64,000 nt of DNA, from assembly GCF_036785885.1 (NCBI RefSeq), contig NC_092322.1:17878466-17942465 (forward strand), given 5' to 3'. A model generated the notes under the pieces. It had not been told where the DNA came from. It did no database searches and saw only the letters and a program-made list of their open reading frames with translations. Made by a program: the position numbers and the translations under genes. Shown piece by piece: positions 49,501-60,209 of the stretch (its first letter is position 1; the number at the start of each line of letters is the position of its first letter). The stretch comes from Coffea arabica (taxonomy: Eukaryota; Streptophyta; Magnoliopsida; Gentianales; Rubiaceae).

Positions 49501-52500
49501 ACACTCAAACAGGTGAGAAATCAGAATTTTAGCATAATATCCACTCATATAAAACCAGTAAATGAAATAACAAAAGTCAGTGCCAACTAGCAAATCAAAG
49601 ATGACATAATCGCAAGTCAATAGTCACAACCAAAAGGTCGAGTTTCATTGCTACCCAACTTCCCAATTTCCATTACTTATCCCTCTTAAATAGTCTCTCC
49701 AAGACAATCTAGACTTTTAGATCCTATAAGCTGGTAACGGCGCAAACAATGATCTTTATGCATTTGGCGTTCCCATTGTAGCTACTTTACCCCGTAAACA
49801 AAGCTCAGATATGGAATAAAATGGTACTAATTGCAAGTCAATGGTGACAAGATCAAGTATGCACCAGCTATAATGCTTACAGAAAACACAAAAACCTGTT
49901 TCGACTAGGCATCAGAATGCAACATGGAAGAAATGTTTGGGAATACTTATAATGTTTAGAATTAGAATGTTGGGAATACTTTTTACATCTCAGAAAATGC
50001 TGAAAAGTTAAGGCTCTAATGGATCCAAGTTCCACTCATAAAGTCCAACTAGACTTCACCATTTTAGGTCCTCTTTGGCTGCAGATTCATTAAGTCTACT
50101 TTAGGTGTTCAAGTTAACTTCAGCTTCCTGCTAGTGAATTTTGCTTAGCTATGCAGTTTACTCAAGTCCTTGAGAATCCCATTACCTCAAAGTGTTCCTC
50201 CTAATCATATCAGTTGTAACACGGTTAGGTTAGGTTTGAAATGAACTCAAACCAAGTGTTGCTAAGTTGAAACTCATAAAAGAATTGCTATTTCTCCCTT
50301 CTTTATTCACTCTCCTAAATTCCTAGTGCTGTCATCTTTAAATTGTCATATTCTCAGAGTTTCTACAACTAAGAACCCTGAAATCCTTCCCATCTTATCC
50401 AAAATGGCTTCTGGTGCTGCATCACCAGTAGTCCAATAAATTAGTTTCTAAAGCTAATAAAAACCCAATCAAAGACCTTCATGTATTTGTGGTTCCCATG
50501 TTTCTGTTTTTTTCCTTACCAATTGAATTTATCCAGAGCAATCCACAAATTAGTAGATCTAAAAGCAGGTAACATTGCCATAGATATCTACTGTTCTCTA
50601 TTCCTCCCACACCCAAAGAAAAACAAAGACACATTTCTCCACGACAATCCCTTTCTTGATCGTTCCTATAATCTCCAAATAAAAAGGCACCCACAACACT
50701 TGATGCTGAAAGCCAACTAAAATAAGCAATAAATACTTCTCAAACAGAACAGCTAAATAATTGTTAGGGCATTCATTACTTTGCCACTATGATGTTTGGC
50801 AATTGGTAAGTTTGACTAGTGTTTTAAAAGGTGGGAGGCACTGAGACATACTCAAGGTTGAGTTCAAGATACACCCACTCTTTCTGTGAAAATGTGATGA
50901 AGAGGTGGAGGTGGGGAACATACAGAATTCAAAATCACACTGCATGAAAAAGCTATTCTTTTAATGAATACTGCATTATCCATAACTATGAAACAATTAA
51001 AACTAGTTTTAAGATCAAAAAAGGTGTAGTCAGGTTTATTTTTGCATTACTAAAGATGAAGCCAATTCAATGTGGAACATCCCTTTTCCAGTGTTTGGTA
51101 AGTTGAGCAGGAATGTAAACCATCTAGTTCCATCCACTCCCCTCACACCGAAAAAAAAAGGTAAAAATAAGAAGAAAAAAAAAAGAAGTAATATCATTCA
51201 ATAGAAGCCATGTCAATTTTCATCTACTATGTTAGGTTCCATCTTAAATGTAATTCCTCAGGAGTTAGGTCATTAATAATATATTATGCCCCCTCCTCCC
51301 ACTTCTTTTTTTTTTGGTTAAATCAATAAAATAACAAGGCTGGCATCGCACCCTCGTGTACGGGATTTGCCATTCAAAAAAAGGTCATTAACAATAATAT
51401 ATTATGGATGAAGGAGGTCAGTTCAAGGAGATGCAAGTCAGCTAAACTAGCAAGTGAACCCTATCTAGTAATAGAGAGCATGTCAATCTCAAAGGAGTTA
51501 TAGGTCTTGAAGCACAAGGCTTAGAAGATTATCTAGTTACACTCTTGTCAAAGCTACGCTCTGTACACAACAAGGAGAAGTAAGTAGAATTATACACCTT
51601 CAATTCCAGTTTCAGTCATTCAAACTGTTTGTTTTTGTCTTATTTCCAACATAAATTACTATTACAATGTGCAGCTTGTTATTTGCTTCCCCAGGGTAGC
51701 CTTTAACAAAATTAAAAAGAATAAAAGAGAAGTACAAGGAAAAAAAAGTTACTTTTCTCGTATACATGTTCCATTAACATATTATATGTCCAATAATCTA
51801 ACCCTCAAGAAGCAATAATTTATACCCATCTTGTGCCATGCGAAATTTGCATGATTTTGCAAGAAAATGCAATCACTTGGAACTACCAACTATTTAAGTT
51901 AACTACCCAACTTCTTTAACACACTTCCAAATATCTTGGTTATACAAAGGGGGGGAAAAAGGAGAGAAAGCAATTTCATTTCTGATTACTTGATGTGTAA
52001 AATGCTTTCTCAAAAGACTTGCTCATGTTCAAATGAAGCATAAGATTAATGTCATTTAGAGATGAGGGACTCCAAGATTTTCCTGCAGTCTTCCTTTATC
52101 TAATATTAGTTTTTAAATTTTAATTAAAATCTTCCTGTGAAGTAGGCAGAGAAGATTCTAATCTCCACTCCAGGCTAAACACATAACTGCAGCAATACTT
52201 CACATGTCTCTTGTGGAAGCTATTGCTGTTTGACTATCCTCAGGAGTGAAATTACTAGGAGTTCTTCAGGTTTCTAAATTCATGAATATTACTATACAAG
52301 AGAAACACTGACCACACAAACAATGAAGGAAAAGAGATACAACTGTAAAAAACAATGCAACAAATTCTGAATATAACAGAAGGTAAAGATGAGTCATTTT
52401 GAAGCAACAGTTTCACACCAGGTAATTTATAGGGATTAGATTAGTGATCAATTAGGCACCACATGGCCTATGCTTATCTGAAAATGAACTGAGATATAGA

Positions 52501-55500
52501 ATAAAATGAAATATTTGAGTGATAATTGTAAGAACCTTTTCCACCAGAGTCAGCTCAGGAGACAGATTTTGGGCTACAACACGCATAAGCATATCTCTTG
52601 AACTGCAGTGCAGTAGTCAAACAAAAATGTAATTGAATGAGCATCAAAGACAGTACTACGAAATAGATATGCCCATCACACAAGTAGAGATACTCAAAAT
52701 CCTGATAAAGAGAACATCTTACGTTAATATCCCCTGAATTTTGTTGGATGTCATAATAATTATGGAATTTACACGCAATTCTCGCATCCTTTTTGCAGCA
52801 ACATAAACAGGATCTGATGGTGCTGCTATTGCAACCCTGACATCGTTATAAAACTACACTTAGTTGGCCACAAAATCAGCCTCAAGAAAGCCATATTGCA
52901 CAACAGACAAAGGTCAGAGAGGAAACTTGACTATACTTGGAATTCTCGGACATGATACTTGACAAAGCAGGCTTGAACATGCGCTCCCTAAGCGTTTCTA
53001 TGAAAGCAGATGGAGCTGGAATAAAAGATACAAGGAAAATGGTGTATGAAGTTACATAATGTGGTGCAAAAGCTGGAAATTGAGTACACAAACGTAAAGC
53101 ATATCATACGATAAGGATTTACAGTGCACCTCTAGCATAATTATCTGAGTTTAACATTTTTAACCATCTTTAATTTGCTACATTCACTTAACATTTTAAC
53201 ATTCTTTAAGATGATAATTACTTTAAAGAACAAAATCTCTTTTTTCAATCTTATTAGAAAACTATTTCACATCAATACTGACTGCCATGTCCTTCTATAT
53301 TTGTAGATATCGGTTTTTTATTTTTTATTTTTTTTGGGGGGGGGGGGGGGGGGTTTGGTTGGGGGACAAATCTAATTTATGACAACATATATTTTCAAAT
53401 AGATGTCTACCAAAGAGTAGGGAAGATAAATAAGATCGCTGCATGGTTTCTAGATAAAAAACAAAAAGATGCAGTCCACAAAGCTGCAAGAAGAGGGTGG
53501 CTTCAAAAATAAAAGAAACATTTTTCTTTCCTCTCTTGCTCTTCCACTACCAAAAGCCAAAAGGGTCATAAGGGTAATAACTATGAACTTCAGTTTTAGA
53601 AAATAAGGTGCAGTGTAGCAGTGAGTTAGAAGTATGAGCATTTGTAGTACCATCTATCAGCCTCTGAGACAAAGCTCGCAAGTATGCCAGACATCATGTA
53701 GCACCAAACTATTAATACCTAGGCAAACTCACTTTCACAACTCTAAAGGTAATACGGCGGGAACAGGAATTGAATTTTGACAGCAGTTAAAAGCTGAAGG
53801 AAGTGGGGTTTACTGCTCTGAGTTGGATCATAAAGAGAAAGAGAACAATAAGGAAATCTTAGGGCATGACTCCTAAAACCTTAAGAAATCACACCTAAGG
53901 CTAATTTGCTTCATACAATTTCAAGAAAGTTTTAATCTGTCCAATTATATTTGTTAATAGCTTCAGAAGAAATACAATACTTAATAGACCCTAAAACAAT
54001 TTTTCTATCCTTTCAGCCATCAAAGTGTACTGCAAAAAAAAAAAGACTAATATCATGGTAATGCACTTCAATGAAAAGGGTTTCTACTGGAAGTCTAAGA
54101 AAAGACAAAAAATTAAAAAAAGAAAAAAGAAAACCCACTAAATGACCTAAACACATCCAGAAAAGACCAAAAAGCCATAGGGTTTAGCTTTTCCTTGGAA
54201 CACTTGTTTGTTGCATCACAACTAAAGTTGCACTAACAGAAGTAGTTTTATTCTTCAATATATTTGAAATGCACTGGATATACAATTAGAAATACCAAAG
54301 ACATTCAAGACTCATCTTCCCAATAAATGGTATTTCAAGAAATGTAAATAGGAAACAACATAAAACTTCAATTAGGATAAATGGCAAACACAAAAGAAGA
54401 TACGCAGTAGCATGGACTATTTTACCATATCATATAAACACAGATAGAATACACATCAATAGGACTTTTAAATCAAACTCCAGCAGTCGAGCAACTTCAA
54501 TTAATTTTCAGAATATTCAGACTAAGTCGCTTCAGAATGTTTACTTCTATCCATATACTATGCACATTCTAAATGTATTTGGAAAACCTTATTCACAACG
54601 TTGTCATATGCAAGTTTGGAAGGATAACTATTAATAAATACAAAAGAATACTCTTTGTTTCTCTCAACTAACATGTTAAATATTGTCTGACATGGTATTG
54701 AAACTCTATCCCTAATCCATTAAAATAAAATCTGAACTGCTGAAAAAGACGGTGTTATATTATTCATAAGCCAGATGTTAAGAAGTGTAGAAATGATCCT
54801 TTTTGCTGTGTAGTAATTGCATGATGGGTAATCATTAACTTTCAACTAACCAGAAAAATTGTTTCCAAATTGTCGTTCCACCCCTTCTACAGCTGCTGCA
54901 ATTGCACTTCCCTGCTCTGCCGCCTTTTCCATTCTGGATATAGCATCATATAGGCATTTTGTGATGTCCAACAAAGCTATAACTTCCCCATTTTCAACAA
55001 CAGGAAGGTGTCGAAACTTTCCTGTCAAGGAATTAGAACATAAATGTGGTTTTGAGCTTGAAGCCAGAAACCAAGTTAACCTCTGGAAAAAAAAAGTTAA
55101 GAAAGGATAAAAGCCATGTACATGGGTCAAACAAAACATTATTGACTGAGCACACAATGAAAGTTCGAGAACTGTTTCTCCAAATCGTTCAGTAGACAAA
55201 GAAGAACTGTTTTATAAACAAATAAAGGAAAGTACTGAACAGCTGATAATTTCACACATAAATTACTAAAGTAGTCATGTTCTGGTAACAAAGCATAAAT
55301 CACCAAAAACACACACAACGCAGGAAAAAAGTCCAGACGAGATAAAAGATTGCATCAATACCCTCCAAGAAGTAACGAAGCCTAGAATGTCAAACATAAT
55401 GATGACATTAGCCCGAGTGGAAGTTCCCATCCCTAAGAGTCATCCACGTAGATTTCTCACGACTGTGGCCATTTATAGGATTACACTGTCAAACTCAGAA

Positions 55501-57396
55501 CCATCTTAGTGGCATAATTATCCTGGGACTATTGTCTCCTTCATGCATATTACACACTGTACTTTATCACATCATCATTCATTTACTCCCTACAACTAAC
55601 AATATTAACTCCTCCAGAAATCTTCATGCAAGAGTAGAGGTGCATAAGAACTCCTCATGCACTCGAACACAGCATTAAGAACAAGCAAGACAACCAAAAG
55701 CATGAAAATATAACCTTGGACCATCTTCTGAAGAGCATCAATTGCCAACGTATCTGAAGTTACAAAAATTGGGTTCCTCGTCATGACTTTTGAAACTATT
55801 GTCTGCTCTGGTCGCAGCTCCTCAGCTACAACTCTAGTCGTAATATCCTAAAAGCAAAAGACAAAAGTTCAAAATTACTTTTAGAGTATAAGTTCTAGAT
55901 CACTGCCCCTCCCAAAAATTTGCTAACTGGTATGAACGTAGTGACTGTAGTATGACAGTTGCAACTCTTGCTAACATTATGAAATCAAAATTACCAACAA
56001 AGTTCTCTCCTTATCCAACCTAAATCTCATTCTTATGCTTCATAAACTAATTTTCTTTATTCAATCTACCACAGATTCACCAAGCCTATATCTAAAATAG
56101 CATACATTAAAACAAAGACCACTTGCATTCATGAACATAATTCAGTGGCAACTGCAACTTAACATCAGATACCTTATCAGTGACAATGCCAGAGAGCAGC
56201 GCATTAGCATCAGTCAGCAACACAGCATCAACACGCCTAGCAGCCATTCTCCTACATGCATCAGATACAGTTGTCCCCTCAGGAATTGTAAGTGCTTTTG
56301 ACAACCTCAGCTTTTTCACCGTCCTTTCCCCTCCTCCAGATCTACATCCATCCACAGATACATGCACATTCAATATGGGCATAGCCATTTGGACAACCCA
56401 CAGACAGAGACATACAGATAACCAAACACTAACCATTTCATGATATTCACATAGTATGTAAGACAAAAATATGCGCGCCCACCAATAATTCAACAGTAAA
56501 AAAAATTATATCAGGCAAAATTACTAAAAACAGACATGTTTAATACCTAATACATTAGAAGGGCATAACTATTACCTATTTATTACTGATTAGAGGGGTA
56601 AAATTTCTACTGATTATGTCCTAACTGAACACTATTTCATCCACGTCTCACTACATTTATTGCATAATAAGGCACTATACAAGAAGTAGCTCAACGCTAT
56701 GCCTCCTTTATCAATTACGACCCAAATTTACACACTTTCCTGCACACCATAATGGTACATTCTGTACTATTTTGTACACTTTTGTGCCATCTTTATCAAT
56801 TAAGACAACAAGCACGTATTCCTACTAATTGTGTCCTAAGCTTACACTTTTTCATGGACGATATCACTACATCAGTGCACAATAAGGCAGCATACAATAA
56901 GGAGCTCAATTGCACCTTCTTTTATCAATGAAGACTCCAAGCTCCCCATTTAGCTATTTTTCCCTCTCAAACAACTGCTGAAACTACTTCTTCTACACTT
57001 AACACTTCAAACTCTGCAACTTGTCTACCACAAAAAAGACAAGAAACTGCTTTCAAAAACCAAAACAACAGAACACAAGTAACAACGAACAGACTTGCCT
57101 TGTACTATATAACTCCCATTTTGATTATCCAAACAAGACAGTAAACAAAGATTAAACAGGAAAAAAAAAAGAAATAACAAACAAAAAACAATATTATAGA
57201 GAATATAATTGTTGACATACGAGTGCGCAGGGGAAGTAGGTTTTGTAAGCGACCCACTGTTGCTATTAGAATTAACGTTGACGGAACCATTTTCCGACGA
57301 ATTCGAGGATTTCCGAAGAGTAGAAGGATTGTTCCGTTTCTGAGCCGAACTATTCCGGCGAGGAACTGGAGGAGGTGGAGCCATTTGACCACTCAT
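42265..57396 (-). CDS. CBSCBSPB: CBS-CBS-PB1 domain protein with C-terminal membrane segment; frameshift in PB1
   Basis: Fourteen coding exons (minus): 57221-57396, 56173-56341, 55715-55847, 54851-55021, 52937-53015, 52723-52836, 52536-52602, 49315-49420, 49188-49246, 48240-48346, 48023-48159, 47091-47173, 46914-47004 and 42265-42441. All introns are GT-AG and phases agree except in exon 13. The N-terminus is MSGQMAPPPPVPRR plus a serine-rich stretch. CBS motifs lie at about residues 66-125, 135-195, 232-292 and 303-358 (two Bateman modules, expected to bind adenosyl ligands). PB1 is about 420-505, with its acidic OPCA stretch starting YEDDEGDK; a hydrophobic segment (GIFAGAVVLTSVGVVVYL) is near the end. 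In exon 13 GACAAAAGTT has four A where homology needs three; read literally, five odd residues follow and a TGA falls at 46965-46963, giving 480 residues instead of 555. This may be an assembly error or a broken allele. Plant relatives are poorly characterised; a membrane-anchored sensor or adaptor role is inference. Confidence 0.93.
43508..43543. repeat. (AG)n microsatellite in the last CBS-PB1 intron
   Basis: About 18 AG units within the 4.5-kb last intron. Confidence 0.95.
44873..45710. mobile_element. inverted-repeat element in the last CBS-PB1 intron
   Basis: About 90 bases at 44873-44965 recur inverted at 45620-45710. The shared core is CTTTAGGTAAYAGTTGAT, then GTACCTAAAAT and further weaker matches (AGGGCT...ATT..TGCCCTGAAG-like). 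The interior of about 650 bases has no coding capacity. It fits a non-autonomous DNA transposon whose exact ends are uncertain. Confidence 0.5.
53336..53353. repeat. run of 18 G after a T-rich tract, in CBS-PB1 intron 4
   Basis: T-rich tract followed directly by 18 G, then TTTGGTTGGGGG. It lies in intron 4 between exons 4 and 5. It could fold as a G-quadruplex, or mark a sequencing-prone spot. Confidence 0.9.
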
Positions 57397-57880
57397 TTTG
57401 CTCTTTTTCCTTTTTCCTCTTCAATTTAATCTATTCCTCTAATTTTTGTATGGCAATCTTTTCATGGATGAGAACAACTATGCCCTAATTTGAAAAAGAT
57501 ATTGAAAGGGGGAAGGGGTTAGGGCTACTCGATCTCCGAAGGAAATTTTCGTGGAAGCCCTAACCCTCTTTTGCTTCTGTGATTTTTTTTTTTTTTAATC
57601 TTTTCTATCGTTCTTTCTCTGTTTATTGTGTTCTCTGGTCGGGGGAATTTCTGGCTGCGGAAATGGGAAGCAGAATCTCAGAAAGTCAAAGAGAGGCGGA
57701 GAGAATTTTGAGATTTTTTGAAGATTATTTGAAACTTTTTTTTTTTTTTTTTTGGCTTTAATTCCAAAATTCCCCCATAGAAATGCCTTTTCCTTACTTT
57801 GCCCCCTTGAATGTTGAATTGCTTCGGTTGTTGAAAAAAATAATAATAATTTGAATAGGATCCAGTGGCGTTGCACGGTA
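57397..57880. other. 5' leader and promoter region of the CBS-PB1 gene
   Basis: No gene. The right flank of the minus-strand start codon at 57396 probably holds the leader and core promoter; T-rich tracts at about 57582-57596 and 57738-57752 are the main features. No TATA box was assigned. Confidence 0.45.
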
Positions 57881-57908
57881 CTAGGCTTTGCGCCCGCGGC
57901 TTCCGCGG
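57881..57908 (-). mobile_element. Helitron 3' terminus, minus strand
   Basis: Read on the minus strand: hairpin CCGCGG-AAG-CCGCGG (57908-57894), spacer GCGCAAAGC, then CTAG (57884-57881) followed by T. Same layout as the ends at 37333 and 39026. The 5' end was not found. Confidence 0.5.
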
Positions 57909-58499
57909 ATGTCCATTATTGATTGTAGGGATAATTTCAGAAACCTCCTTGAGGTTTCATGAAATATCACTTAATTCTTTTAAACTTTTCAAAATTTCAC
58001 TTAACACCCTTAAAATAATAGTAGGGCTATATGCTAATATCAAAGGTGATGAATTGTTAATAATGCCCTCCTATTTAAACTTTCTAAACTTGTTTTTCTT
58101 TCTATAAATGTCAATGAAATATAAGATTTAATCAATGAAATATTCAGCGTATTTAGAGAAAAATAACTGCAAGTTCTTTTTTTCCCTTTTTTTTTTGTGT
58201 TTCACAACTTTATTTATTTATTTATTTGTTCCTATTCATGTAGAATGCAAGAGAGATAAAGTAACCGAAACTTCGAACTACGATTTTTCAACTTCTGAGT
58301 TTTTCATAATAAAATTTTCATATTTCAAACTCATAAAAAAGTCGGTCTATTTTGAATAAATTCTCTGTATGATATTGAAATTGAATTTCATCTATTACTG
58401 AGTTTTTTTGGTTCAAACGTATGATTTTTACATGTTAATTGTCTTCAATGCTATGGAGGATTTTATTTGTAGAATTGGTTTAAAAAATAGTATTTGCTT
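57909..58499. other. partial MITE end and AT-rich sequence
   Basis: From 57926 the sequence GGATAATTTCAGAAACCTCC repeats the left end of the element at 23571-24203, but no right end follows nearby, so it is a fragment. The rest is AT-rich and may include the 3' non-coding part of the pararetroviral insert. Confidence 0.5.
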
Positions 58500-59804
58500 T
58501 TACTGCCTCTCTCTTGTGTACTCTTCCTCCTTTGCTCTTTTTAGATATGTTTGAAATCCCATTAGAACATTTGGAGGTAGAATTTCTGGTTGGGGTCCAA
58601 ACCATTTCCACCAGTGATTGAACCAAATTGGGAATTCTTTACTGCAACTGTCTTTGAATGTGAAAAACCAGGAATGGTTGAATGGTCTAAAAAGGAAAGC
58701 ACGATACCATGCCATTTTGTAATCTTGATATGTAAATCCATCTGGAATAAAGTTTACTGAAAAGGATTTTTTGGAATAAAGAGAAATCCATTCATTAGGA
58801 GAACAAACTTTCTTTATAATACACTTAGAATGGCTAATAATGTTGGGATTCTTTTTATCTGGAATTGGGTAAATCTCTACAGATTGAGTATCTGTAAGGA
58901 TCAATTCATAATAATCTAGATTTTTTGAAGGGTCATCTGGTTGTAGGCCTGTCAACGGGTCGGGTCTAGACCCGGATCCGGACCGGATCCGTGAAATTAT
59001 TGCGGGTATGGGTAGGGATTTAATTCCGTTTTCCGGATCCGGATCCGGATCCGTTTTGTCAAACAAAAAAACGGGTCGGATACGGAATATAGTATTCCGG
59101 CCCGTATTAGACCCGGATCCGGATATAAATGAATTAATAATTTTAAATATATATATTTATCAATATAATTTGATTAGAGTGATGTATTTTAATAAAGTTA
59201 ATTTGATTTCTTTTCTTATTTGGTTTTTTCTTTGCATTAGTTAAAAATTAGTTTACAAATATATTTTTTTTCATTTTTATTAGAAATTATAAATTTTGCT
59301 AAATTTGTTCGGGTAGACCCGGATCCGGATCCGGGACCCGCCGGACCCGCCGGATCCGGATCCGGAACATAGAATAAAAGACCCGTCGGGTAAACGGGTC
59401 GGGTCCGGGTCCGGCATAGTAATTCGGGTCCGGGTCCAGAATAATGAATTCCGGCCCGGACCCGGCCCGTTGACAGCCCTATCTGGTTGCCAATAGCATT
59501 TTGGTGGAAAGATCCTTTGAGTAACTTGATGAAGAGTAGAGTATATGGGTATTTCTTGGAATCTGGTTAAAGTAATATGTTGAGTAAATGGCTTTGTGAA
59601 ATAAGTATTTCCTTGAGATTTTTCTGGGAATTTTGCTAGTTGTTGAATGGGTCTAACTGGAGAAGTAATTGGAGTAGCAGCCTGACTATAAGTCAATGCT
59701 GGGAAATCTGATAAAAGTTGAAATCTATTTTGAGTTACAGAGGTAAGACTCATCTCATAATCCTGAGGAGTGTTTGGCCTGGAACTTCCTGCTTTTGAAT
59801 CCAT
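58500..59804 (-). pseudogene. pararetroviral third frame, split by a hAT element
   Basis: The start is ATG at 59804 (12 bases after the preceding frame's stop). Coding is readable from 59804 to 59482, is interrupted by the element at 58944-59481, and resumes to a stop at 58500. The lengths outside the insert and one copy of its target duplication add to 759 bases, a multiple of three, so the frame was open (about 252 residues) when hit. The N-terminal part is serine-, threonine- and glutamine-rich. The C-terminal part has aromatic motifs such as FNHSWFF and WWKWFGPQPE. I do not recognise a known movement or transactivator motif; function is unknown. In the literal sequence both halves run into insert sequence, so no full product is made. 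Confidence 0.7.
58944..59481. mobile_element. hAT-like MITE, perfect 8-bp target duplication
   Basis: A 538-bp element starting TAGGCCTGTCAACGGG and ending CCCGTTGACAGCCCTA, inverted to each other, with GGATCCGGATCCGG-rich subterminal arrays. The flanks are the perfect 8-bp TCTGGTTG (58936-58943 and 59482-59489). Same family as 30161-30595. It has no transposase, and sits inside the third pararetroviral frame. Confidence 0.92.
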
Positions 59805-59816
59805 TTGCCTGCAAAA

Positions 59817-60209
59817 TTAATAAACAACATCTTTAAGTTGGTCAGCTAATTGTCTGTTTTGTTCTTGATAATGTTGAATAAATTCGTTGTGAAGAAAATC
59901 TCCACTTCTGCTTAATCTCTGATGAGTAAGAAGTCGAATGGTGTTTTTCTGAATTTGTCTTTGTAGAATAAAGGCTCTTTCTTTTGGAGTAATGGTTGCA
60001 TAGGGACTTTTGTGAACATAAATTTCATCATATTTAGGAATTTGGTAGGCTGAAATAAATTGTCTTCCATTCGGAGTCTGAATGGAATAGACATATCCTC
60101 TGGATAGAATCGATTTTTCTTTATTTTGAAGGCTGGGAGAATCTCGTTGAGTTCTCAAATAATTTGTATATTCACGATCATTTCTTTGAGCCATCATTGC
60201 TGGATCCAT
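59817..60209 (-). CDS. pararetroviral second frame, 130 residues
   Basis: ATG at 60209 lies 32 bases inside the end of the polyprotein frame (stop at 60178), and the stop is at 59817, 12 bases before the next ATG. This compact layout fits translation from one polycistronic RNA. The protein is basic and polar, rich in glutamine and arginine, and predicted helical near its end (for example HYQEQNRQLADQLKDV). There is no cysteine cluster, membrane segment or catalytic motif. I do not recognise a family. By position it could be compared with small accessory proteins of caulimovirids, but that is inference. The frame is intact. Confidence 0.65.
   Translation of the reverse strand: MDPAMMAQRNDREYTNYLRTQRDSPSLQNKEKSILSRGYVYSIQTPNGRQFISAYQIPKYDEIYVHKSPYATITPKERAFILQRQIQKNTIRLLTHQRLSRSGDFLHNEFIQHYQEQNRQLADQLKDVVY

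Noticed and set aside
58500..59066. 188-codon minus-strand frame taken as one protein
   Set aside because: Its first third reads through hAT insert sequence (GGATCC-rich arm); only the part below 58943 is viral.
59280..59804. 174-codon minus-strand frame taken as one protein
   Set aside because: The C-terminal third, glycine-, serine- and arginine-rich, is translated hAT insert; viral coding stops at the target duplication near 59482.
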